From an uncultured Clostridia bacterium (GTDB lineage: Bacteria; Bacillota; Clostridia; Lachnospirales; Anaerotignaceae), in the NCBI GenBank assembly GCA_910583755.1, contig CAJTZO010000040.1:1-20859 (forward strand): a DNA stretch of 20,859 nucleotides, written 5' to 3'. Made by a program: the position numbers and the translations under genes. This document shows positions 14,984 to 20,859 of this stretch, piece by piece. The notes beneath the pieces are model-generated. The model searched no databases and was not told the DNA's origin. It worked only from the letters and a program-made list of their open reading frames with translations. The first letter of the stretch is position 1; each line of letters opens with the position of its first letter.

Positions 14984-15020
14984 GACACCTGTTTTCTGTG
15001 TAAAAAAGAAATACAGTGTC
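14984..15020 (-). promoter_or_regulatory. Hairpin at the predicted 5' end of the acrC mRNA
   Basis: GACAC-TGT-TTTC (from 15020) pairs with GAAA-ACA-GTGTC (to 14984) with a bulge and a central mismatch. It would begin within a few nucleotides of the predicted transcription start, a common way to protect an mRNA from 5' decay. A run of seven T follows about 9-10 nt after the stem; it is too far away for a standard terminator. Confidence 0.4.
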
Positions 15021-15029
15021 CATATAAGA

Positions 15030-15059
15030 ACTATACCATGATTGTTTAAATTTTGTCAA
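15030..15059 (-). promoter_or_regulatory. Promoter of the acrC-etfB-etfA operon
   Basis: Minus strand: consensus -35 TTGACA (15059-15054), 18-nt spacer, extended -10 TGG-TATAGT (15035-15030). The predicted start near 15023 gives a leader of about 150 nt. The extended -10 matches that of lcdC (ATGGTATA shared). Confidence 0.75.
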
Positions 15060-15545
15060 GATATTTATAGTAAAATACTCTATAAAAAACAAGTATTTTT
15101 TGGGTTACTATCGGCATATTGCTCATATAGACTAAAAACAAGTTTTTCTTACACATTGAGCACTGCAATCCTCTTTTTTTAATTGAAAACTGTTCCCGTT
15201 GACAAATTATTTGAAAAAAACATAAAATTTTTCATCTGTTTTCACAAAAAAAATTTGTCTATTTCCATAAAAATAATTTTGCATTGTACTTCCTTATTCT
15301 TCATAAAAAATGCAAAATAGTTAATTTGGGAAATATGAAAATAAAAAACACCACATAATTTGTATAAATCTTATTTATGTATTGTTTTCTGTTACACTCA
15401 TACTTTACACCATTGTCATTTATATGTCAATATATTTATTAAAAATTCCTAAATTTTGTCTCATTTTAATTTTGGATTGAGTCAAATTGTATACCTTTTG
15501 TTTCCAGAATAATCAAAATTTACTATCAAAATATTTTTATACAAA
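15060..15545. other. AT-rich region upstream of the acrC operon, no gene seen
   Basis: About 490 bp without a credible ORF. A second minus-strand promoter candidate has TTGACA (15430-15425), a 17-nt spacer and TAAAGT (15407-15402). A plus-strand candidate has TTGACA (15199-15204), an 18-nt spacer and TAAAAT (15223-15228), with no gene downstream. Nested dyads GACAAATT/AATTTGTC (15201-15208, 15252-15259) and TGAAAAA/TTTTTCA (15212-15218, 15228-15234) overlap the latter. Each is weak alone. Confidence 0.35.
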
Positions 15546-15574
15546 AAAGACAGTGTTAAAATGGCACTGTCTTT
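15546..15574 (-). terminator. Terminator of the clp operon
   Basis: AAAGACAGTG and CACTGTCTTT form a perfect 10-bp stem with a 9-nt loop, followed on the minus strand by TTTTTTG. It lies just after the clpX stop codon. Confidence 0.9.
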
Positions 15575-15581
15575 ATCTATT

Positions 15582-16856
15582 TTAATCTAATCTTTGTTTT
15601 CTTTGACGGATTCTTTGAATGGGTTGTCTATCATAATTATAAATATATTCTGGTTGCTCATGATGAAGAACAACATCTTCTGTAATGACACATTTTTCAA
15701 TATTATTTTCTGTTGGAATTTCATACATAATGCTATTAATAAATTCCTCCATAATAGAGCGCAATCCCCTTGCACCCGTTTCTCTTTCCATTGCCAGCTT
15801 TGCAACTGCTTTTAATGCATCTTCTTTAAATTCTAAATAAACATTATCCAATTCAAAAAGATATTCATATTGTTTTGTTAATGCATTTTTAGGTTCTGTC
15901 AATATCTTAATTAATGCCTGCTCGTTTAGGTTATCTAAAGTTACCACTACTGGCAAACGTCCTATAAATTCTGGTATCAAACCATATTTTAATAAATCTT
16001 GCGGCATCAAATGTCTTAATAATTCCCCTGTCTTTTTCTCTGCTTTACTTTGTATGTTTGCTCCAAAACCAATTGTTTTTTCATTTAATCTCGTTTGTAA
16101 TATTTTTTCAATGCCTCCAAAAGCTCCACCACAAATAAACAAAATATTTGTAGTATCAATTTGTATAAACTCTTGATGAGGGTGTTTTCTTCCTCCCTGT
16201 GGTGGAACACTTGCCACAGTTCCTTCCATTATTTTTAAAAGTGCTTGTTGCACACCTTCTCCACTGACATCTCTTGTAATAGAAGGATTTTCAGATTTTC
16301 TTGTAATTTTATCAATTTCATCAATGTAAATAATGCCTCTTTCTGCTCTTTCAATGTCATAGTCTGCTGCTTGTATCAGTTTTAATAGAATATTTTCAAC
16401 ATCTTCTCCTACATAACCTGCTTCTGTCAAAGAAGTTGCGTCTGCAATCGCAAAAGGCACATTTAACACTCTTGCTAATGTTTGTGCTAACAATGTTTTT
16501 CCTGTACCTGTAGGACCTACCATAAGTACATTACTCTTTTGTAATTCTACATCGTCTGCTTTATCATCAATCAATATTCTTTTGTAGTGATTATAAACTG
16601 CAACAGAAAGAACCTTTTTTGCCTGTTCCTGCCCTATGACATATTGGTCCAGTATTTCTTTAATTTCTTTTGGCTTTGGCATTTCTGTACGTTCTGAATG
16701 GTTCGCAAGAACGTCATATTCTTCCTCTACAATTTCTGTGCATAAACCGACACATTCATCACAAATATATACATTGGGTCCTGCAATCAGTTTCCGCACC
16801 TGTTCCTGTGGTTTTCCACAGAAGGAGCATCTCAGTTGTTTCTTTTCGTCTGACAT
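15582..16856 (-). CDS. clpX: ATP-dependent Clp protease ATP-binding subunit ClpX
   Basis: Hexameric AAA+ unfoldase that feeds substrates to ClpP. The 424 residues, from the ATG at 16856 with GGGAG upstream, match the normal length; the 15 extra upstream codons run back into the clpP end. Zinc-binding domain: C10, C13, C32, C35. Walker A is GPTGTGKT (114-121), Walker B IIYIDEID (D179, E180), pore loop GYVG (147-150), RKH loop 223-225, the ClpP-docking IGF tripeptide 262-264, and sensor 2 GARGLRS (361-367). All key motifs are intact. It lies 13 bp after clpP, and the terminator directly follows. Confidence 0.98.
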   Translation of the reverse strand: MSDEKKQLRCSFCGKPQEQVRKLIAGPNVYICDECVGLCTEIVEEEYDVLANHSERTEMPKPKEIKEILDQYVIGQEQAKKVLSVAVYNHYKRILIDDKADDVELQKSNVLMVGPTGTGKTLLAQTLARVLNVPFAIADATSLTEAGYVGEDVENILLKLIQAADYDIERAERGIIYIDEIDKITRKSENPSITRDVSGEGVQQALLKIMEGTVASVPPQGGRKHPHQEFIQIDTTNILFICGGAFGGIEKILQTRLNEKTIGFGANIQSKAEKKTGELLRHLMPQDLLKYGLIPEFIGRLPVVVTLDNLNEQALIKILTEPKNALTKQYEYLFELDNVYLEFKEDALKAVAKLAMERETGARGLRSIMEEFINSIMYEIPTENNIEKCVITEDVVLHHEQPEYIYNYDRQPIQRIRQRKQRLD

Positions 16857-16869
16857 TGCTTCATCTCCC

Positions 16870-17457
16870 TTATTTCTGAGGCTTTGTGATGACTTCATCA
16901 ATCAAACCGTAAGCCTTTGCTTCTTCAGCAGACATAAAATTATCACGTTCTGTATCACGTTCAATTTCATCTACACTTTTTCCTGTGTTTGCTGCCAAAA
17001 TTTCATTTAACTTTCTCTTTGTTTTTAAGATGTTTTCTGCATGAATGCGGATTTCTGTTGCCTGTCCCCTTGCTCCACCAGAAGGTTGATGTATCATAAC
17101 TTCCGCATTTGGCAATGCAAAACGTTTCCCTTTTGCACCTCCTGATAACAGAAAGGCTCCCATACTTGCCGCCATACCAATACAAATAGTAGAAACATCT
17201 GCATGAATATATTGCATTGTATCATAAATAGCCATACCCGCCGTAATAACGCCGCCCGGACTGTTTATGTAAAGACTAATATCTTTATCTGGGTCCTCTG
17301 CATCTAAAAATAAAAGCTGTGCTACTACAAGGTTTGCTGTCACATCATTGACTTCTTCTCCTAAAAATATGATTCTGTCTTTTAACAGTCTTGAGTAAAT
17401 ATCATAGGAACGTTCTCCTCTGCTGGACTGTTCTATTACCATTGGAACTAAACTCAT
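16870..17457 (-). CDS. clpP: ATP-dependent Clp protease proteolytic subunit ClpP
   Basis: Serine peptidase forming the two-ring 14-mer chamber that works with ClpX. I choose the ATG at 17457 (MSLVPMVIEQ, 195 residues) because GGAGGT sits 7 nt upstream; the longer open frame starts at a TTG that precedes this site. The catalytic triad is S98 (GMAASMG), H123 (MIHQPSGG) and D172 (ERDNF), all at standard positions. The N-terminal axial-loop region PMVIEQSSRGERSYDIYSRL is typical of housekeeping ClpP. It follows tig by 104 bp, with a hairpin in the gap, and precedes clpX by 13 bp. Confidence 0.98.
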   Translation of the reverse strand: MSLVPMVIEQSSRGERSYDIYSRLLKDRIIFLGEEVNDVTANLVVAQLLFLDAEDPDKDISLYINSPGGVITAGMAIYDTMQYIHADVSTICIGMAASMGAFLLSGGAKGKRFALPNAEVMIHQPSGGARGQATEIRIHAENILKTKRKLNEILAANTGKSVDEIERDTERDNFMSAEEAKAYGLIDEVITKPQK

Positions 17458-17521
17458 ATTCAAGACCTCCAAAAATCAAATTTACCTCACCACCTATAGC
17501 GGCAGGATTTTAAAAACCAAA

Positions 17522-17548
17522 GGTGCGGAGCGTAAATCACCCCACACC
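17522..17548 (-). promoter_or_regulatory. Stem-loop between tig and clpP
   Basis: In minus-strand RNA, GGUGUGGGGU pairs with GCUCCGCACC around GAUUUAC: 10 bp with three G-U pairs that need the coding-direction RNA. UUUGGUUUUU follows. It resembles a leaky terminator, allowing tig to be transcribed in excess of clpPX; an mRNA processing site is the alternative. Confidence 0.5.
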
Positions 17549-17561
17549 CTCCATTTATTTC

Positions 17562-18860
17562 TTATTCTGCTTTTTCTACCTCATTGGCACTGTCTTCAAT
17601 CAATTTTAAGGCTGCTCTTACAAGCATATCTTCTTCCAAGGCAGATTTGTCTTCTTCTTGGAACATTTCAATCATTTTTTGTGCATCAATGCCATAGCTT
17701 TCGCCAAATCTTCCGATTTCTTTTTCAAGTTCTTCTTCGGAAATTGTTAAGTTTTCTTCTTTTGCAACTTGTTCTAATACCAATCTGGCTCTTACACTTT
17801 TTTCTGATGTTTCTCTAAAATTCTCTTTTAAATCTTCTTTGGTTGTACCCATGTATTTGCAGTAAATATCTAATGTCAAACCTTGTCTGCCTACATTTTC
17901 TTCAAATTCACGCATCATTTGGTTGATTTTGTTATCATACATTACTTGTGGTACATCCATTGTAGCATTTGCGATTGCTGCATCAAGAAGTTTATCACTT
18001 TGTAATTGTTTTGCTTTTTCTTCTTGTTCCTTTGTCAGTTTATCCTGAATGCTTGTCTTATATTCATCTAATGTGGAAAATTCAGAAACATCTTCTGCAA
18101 ATTCATCATTTAATTCTGGTAATTCTTTTTTACTTAACCCTTTTAATTCTACTGCAAAAACAGCAGCCTTTCCAGAAAGTTCTGGTGCATGGTAAGCATC
18201 TGGGAAAGTTACATTAACATCAAATTTATCCCCTATTTTATGTCCTACAATTTGTTCTTCAAATCCTTCAATAAATGCATGAGAACCTAAGGTTAAGTCA
18301 TGGCTATCTGCCTGTCCACCTTCAAAAGCAACACCATCTACAGTGCCTAAATAACTGATTTTTGCAATATCTCCATCTTCTGCTGCTCTGTCTGTTACTT
18401 CCACTAATCTTGCATTTTTTTGTTGGATTGATTTTAATTCTGATTGAATATCATCTTCTGTTACTTCTACTTTTATTTTTTCTACGGTAAGACCTTTATA
18501 TTGTCCTAATGTTACCTCTGGTTTTACAGTAACATCTACAACAAATTTTACGCCTGTTTCTTTATCAATTTTTTCTACATCAACAGTAGGTTGACTTACG
18601 ACATCTAATTTTAATTCTTTGATTGCTTCTTCATACACATCTGGAAAAATATGGTTGATTGCTTCTTCATAAAAGAAATTTGCTCCATATTGTGCTTCTA
18701 TTAATTTTCTTGGTGCTTTTCCTTTTCGGAATCCAGGTAACGTAATTTTATTTTTGTTTCGATTATAAGCATAAACAAGACCTTTTTCAAATGTTGCACC
18801 GTCTACCTCTACTGTAAATTTCACCACATTATTTGCTTTTTCCACAAATGTTGTATTCAT
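17562..18860 (-). CDS. tig: Trigger factor
   Basis: Ribosome-associated chaperone and peptidyl-prolyl isomerase that meets new chains at the exit tunnel. The 432 residues match the usual length. The ribosome-docking signature is LPGFRKGKAPRKL, with GFRxGxxP at 43-50. The FKBP-type PPIase domain spans about 150-245 (DGDIAKISYLGTVDGVAFEGG, then GFEEQIVGHKIGD). The rest is the helical C-terminal chaperone domain, rich in Glu and Lys. AAGGAGGAAAG precedes the start. It heads the tig-clpP-clpX group, a standard Firmicutes arrangement, with a promoter containing a perfect dyad. Confidence 0.97.
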   Translation of the reverse strand: MNTTFVEKANNVVKFTVEVDGATFEKGLVYAYNRNKNKITLPGFRKGKAPRKLIEAQYGANFFYEEAINHIFPDVYEEAIKELKLDVVSQPTVDVEKIDKETGVKFVVDVTVKPEVTLGQYKGLTVEKIKVEVTEDDIQSELKSIQQKNARLVEVTDRAAEDGDIAKISYLGTVDGVAFEGGQADSHDLTLGSHAFIEGFEEQIVGHKIGDKFDVNVTFPDAYHAPELSGKAAVFAVELKGLSKKELPELNDEFAEDVSEFSTLDEYKTSIQDKLTKEQEEKAKQLQSDKLLDAAIANATMDVPQVMYDNKINQMMREFEENVGRQGLTLDIYCKYMGTTKEDLKENFRETSEKSVRARLVLEQVAKEENLTISEEELEKEIGRFGESYGIDAQKMIEMFQEEDKSALEEDMLVRAALKLIEDSANEVEKAE

Positions 18861-18960
18861 GTTGCTCTTTCCTCCTTAAAATTTTGAAATAGAAAAGGAA
18901 ACCCCTTCCCCATCTTCCATATATTGCTATGCAAAAACATTTTCTGCACAATTACCGATT

Positions 18961-18989
18961 ATTATAACATACCAGTGTTATAAAATCTA
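18961..18989 (-). promoter_or_regulatory. tig promoter with overlapping 22-bp dyad
   Basis: Minus strand: -35 TAGATT (18989-18984, weak), 17-nt spacer, consensus -10 TATAAT (18966-18961). A perfect dyad, TTATAACA-N6-TGTTATAA (18962-18983), fills the spacer and covers most of the -10, where a repressor would block polymerase. It does not match CIRCE, CtsR, PerR or Rex consensus sites as I know them. Confidence 0.55.
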
Positions 18990-19014
18990 CTATAAATTGC
19001 ATAGAATTTACAGT
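18989..19014 (-). terminator. Possible weak terminator after the S1C protease gene
   Basis: ACTGTAAATT and AATTTATAGT pair over 10 bp in minus-strand RNA (one G-U) with a 6-nt loop, 15 bp after the protease stop codon. It is AT-rich and followed only by AGATTTTAT, so termination would be inefficient and some readthrough into tig is possible. Confidence 0.3.
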
Positions 19015-19029
19015 TTTTTCTTTCTTATT

Positions 19030-20562
19030 TTATTTTATTGCTCCTTCTGGAGTAAACTGATAATAAAATACGTAATCCATTTCCGTATTCTTTGGTAAAA
19101 CTTCACCCAAACCTAGCATAAAATGATAATAACCTGGCTCTAACACAGGCATTAATAAATAAATACCCGTTTCTCCATCTTCCAATTTTGCAAATTCCCC
19201 AAGCATTTCTATGGTTCCATACATATCTTCTGCCAAAAGCGCTACTTTATCAAAATGTTCCTCATCAGAATAACAATATACTTCCATTACTCCGGGAGAA
19301 CCACAAAATACATAATAATTATCTAAATCAGTAGCCCCAAGACTTCCTACTACACTATCTCCACTTTCCACCAGTTGAGATGTTTCTAATAAATCGTTTG
19401 GTTCTTCTTCCAACACCACTTTTTCAAACGGTTTGCTTCTTTCATGATACTCCTTCAGTGTATATTCCTTAACCAATTCTGCAAAGGTATAAAAAGAACT
19501 CGTATCTAATGTGGAAACTGCATTAATAGGAATTGCAAAATTCAAATTTTGTCCTACTGCCAACCCTGCAGAAGTAACACCTACAACCTGCCCTTTTTCA
19601 TTCAATAAGGCGCCACCACTACTTCCATGAGAAATGGCTGCTGTAATTTGGATATAGGGAATATTTTCTATTGTTCGATTAATTCCGGATACAATACCTT
19701 CTGATATGGTATTCGCTAACCCTAATGGGCTACCTATCGCATATATTTTTTCTCCACTTGTGATTTCATCAGAATCTCCAGCAGATAAAAAAGGAAAATT
19801 GTTTCCATCTATTTGCAGTATTGCCAAATCTCCCTTCATATCATACCCTAATATTCCTTTTACTGTATAATTTGTACCATCTGGAAGCGTTATAACAGCA
19901 GAATAAGCATTTTCCAACACATGAAAATTAGTAACTGCTTTTCCATCTTTATCTAAAAAGAAGCCACTTCCACTACTCAAAGCATCTCCATCAATATCAA
20001 AGGTTTCAATATAAAAGATGGCATCACTACAACGATTATAAATTTCTTTTGCTGTCAAATTTCTTGTATTATATTCTCCCTGTCCTGTTTCAATGTTAAT
20101 GGTATTATTTTTATCATTCCATGTGACAGAAATACCAAAGATATTCGTAATATCTCTTAATTTAAAATAGGTACTGTTTTTAATATTATAGCCTTGCACA
20201 TGAATTGTCTGTCCATCTACAATGACATTGGAAGAAACAACATTTGCAGGTGCAATATCATGTATTTCTTCAAATTCTCCCCCAACTGGTTGGTATCTTT
20301 GTCCTGACGTCAACATAACAGAACGACGTTGTTCATCCCAATCAACAGAAAATTGCTGTGTGGTACCATTCAAAGCATAAGCTAAATCTCTCAGTTTAAA
20401 ATAATTGTTACCATTGATATAATAGGCAGCACAAGGTTTTTGTTCTCCATTAACATATATTTTAGAAGTGGTCGGTTTTGCATCAACCGCTGCTTGTACT
20501 ATCATAAAATTAGAAAAAGTGCAAACAAAAGCAAGTATAAAAGTAATCCATTTATTTTTCAT
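19030..20562 (-). CDS. Exported HtrA-like S1C serine protease with stalk repeats and C-terminal PPC-like domain
   Basis: A 510-residue secreted or surface protease. Residues 1-24 form a signal peptide ending VQA. Residues about 30-160 contain two repeats with the core NxxYFKLRD (53-59 and 131-137), the copper-amine-oxidase N-terminal-like (stalk) domain of Clostridia surface proteins. The trypsin-like S1C domain (about 175-350) has an intact triad: H214 (VTNFHVLENA), D245 (KGDLAILQID) and S315 (GSSGGALL, where GNSGG is usual). Residues about 385-500 begin EEEPNDLLETSQLV and continue GSLGATDLDNYYVF, the pattern of a PPC (bacterial pre-peptidase C-terminal) domain, in place of the PDZ domain of classic HtrA. 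GGGAGG precedes the start. It probably degrades or checks proteins outside the membrane; its substrate is unknown. Confidence 0.88.
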   Translation of the reverse strand: MKNKWITFILAFVCTFSNFMIVQAAVDAKPTTSKIYVNGEQKPCAAYYINGNNYFKLRDLAYALNGTTQQFSVDWDEQRRSVMLTSGQRYQPVGGEFEEIHDIAPANVVSSNVIVDGQTIHVQGYNIKNSTYFKLRDITNIFGISVTWNDKNNTINIETGQGEYNTRNLTAKEIYNRCSDAIFYIETFDIDGDALSSGSGFFLDKDGKAVTNFHVLENAYSAVITLPDGTNYTVKGILGYDMKGDLAILQIDGNNFPFLSAGDSDEITSGEKIYAIGSPLGLANTISEGIVSGINRTIENIPYIQITAAISHGSSGGALLNEKGQVVGVTSAGLAVGQNLNFAIPINAVSTLDTSSFYTFAELVKEYTLKEYHERSKPFEKVVLEEEPNDLLETSQLVESGDSVVGSLGATDLDNYYVFCGSPGVMEVYCYSDEEHFDKVALLAEDMYGTIEMLGEFAKLEDGETGIYLLMPVLEPGYYHFMLGLGEVLPKNTEMDYVFYYQFTPEGAIK

Positions 20563-20626
20563 GTTTTTGCCTCCCAGAAAAGAATAAATTTATTTTTCTA
20601 TAAGTACGGATAATGTAGCATACTTC

Positions 20627-20655
20627 ATTTTACTCTTTTTTATAGATAAAAGCAA
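20627..20655 (-). promoter_or_regulatory. Candidate promoter of the S1C protease gene
   Basis: Minus strand: TTGCTT (20655-20650), 17-nt spacer, TAAAAT (20632-20627). The -35 is weak. The spacing and position 65 bp upstream of the ATG are reasonable. Confidence 0.4.
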
Positions 20656-20700
20656 ATTTTTTATCCATTCTTAATAAAAATTTAAAACGATACGAAAAAA

Positions 20701-20722
20701 ACCATGTGTCAATACACATGGT
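20701..20722 (-). terminator. Terminator of the tRNA operon
   Basis: ACCATGTGT and ACACATGGT form a perfect 9-bp stem with a 4-nt loop, followed on the minus strand by TTTTTTTCG. It begins 8 nt after the end of tRNA-Gly. A/T runs flank both sides. Confidence 0.92.
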
Positions 20723-20730
20723 TTTTTAAA

Positions 20731-20802
20731 AGCGCGAAACGAGATTCGAACTCGCGGCCCTCGCCTTGGCAAGGCGATGCTCTACCACTGAGCCATTCGC
20801 GC
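20731..20802 (-). tRNA. tRNA-Gly (anticodon GCC)
   Basis: A full cloverleaf on the minus strand: acceptor GCGCGAA with TTCGCGC, D arm GCTCAGTGGTAGAGC, anticodon stem ATCGC/GCGA(G) with loop CTTGCCAAG holding GCC (20770-20768), and T arm with GTTCGAATC. The CCA end is not encoded. It follows tRNA-Phe by 4 nt. Confidence 0.96.
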
Positions 20803-20806
20803 AAAG

Positions 20807-20859
20807 TGCCCAGAACCGGAATCGAACCAGTGACACGAGGATTTTCAGTCCTCTGCTCT
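20807..20859 (-). tRNA. tRNA-Phe (anticodon GAA), partial at window edge
   Basis: The 3' portion only: anticodon stem GAGGA/TCCTC with loop CTGAAAA (GAA at 20846-20844), variable loop, T arm ACTGG-TTCGATT-CCGGT, and acceptor strand TCTGGGC plus A. The acceptor 5' strand and most of the D arm lie beyond 20859. CCA is not encoded. Confidence 0.93.

Noticed and set aside
14940..15020. Possible riboswitch (c-di-GMP-like GCAAAAGCC stretch, or T-box) in the acrC leader
   Set aside because: The conserved GGGCAAACC and GACGCAAAGCC core of the c-di-GMP-I class is absent, and there is no T-box sequence (AGGGTGGNACCGCG). Only generic hairpins remain.

Overview
The window looks like chromosomal DNA of a low-GC anaerobic Clostridia bacterium, most likely close to Anaerotignum (formerly Clostridium) propionicum. 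The main evidence is a full gene set for the acrylate route of propionate formation: propionate CoA-transferase, both lactoyl-CoA dehydratase subunits, the dehydratase activator, and an acryloyl-CoA reductase with two Etf subunits. The proteins closely resemble my recollection of the A. propionicum enzymes. The genus is inferred from that; no search was run.

Layout. 1-1598 (+): a thioredoxin-fold lipoprotein and an HD-domain hydrolase, ending in a large inverted-repeat element. 1898-3457 (-): alanine racemase followed 3 bp later by a Cys-rich zinc-ribbon-like protein. 3589-4097 (-): a GNAT acetyltransferase pseudogene with one nonsense codon and one frameshift, then a second repeat copy. 4325-9165 (-): operon lcdC-lcdA-lcdB-pct, with a promoter and a roughly 170-nt leader. 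9865-10734 (-): methionine aminopeptidase with an N-terminal SEC-C zinc motif. 11092-11691 (+): a cytidylate-kinase-like protein facing the second acrylate operon across a two-way terminator. 11788-14869 (-): operon acrC-etfB-etfA, also with a structured leader. 15582-18860 (-): trigger factor, clpP and clpX. 19030-20562 (-): an exported multidomain S1C protease. 20731-20859 (-): tRNA-Gly and a partial tRNA-Phe.

How the genes work together. Pct moves CoA from propionyl-CoA (or acetyl-CoA) to lactate. LcdC, driven by ATP and a reductant, injects the activating electron into LcdAB, which dehydrates lactoyl-CoA to acryloyl-CoA. AcrC with EtfAB reduces acryloyl-CoA to propionyl-CoA, and Pct releases propionate. 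The pathway is split into two operons with extended -10 promoters, AT-rich upstream regions without credible ORFs, and dyads just upstream of the first ribosome binding site.

No phage, transposase, CRISPR array or defence system was found. The least explained material is regulatory or structural: leader RNA structures of the acrylate operons, a perfect dyad in the tig promoter, paired dyads at alr, a dispersed structured repeat family, and two small oddities (a CxxN thioredoxin-like lipoprotein and the zinc-ribbon protein coupled to alr).
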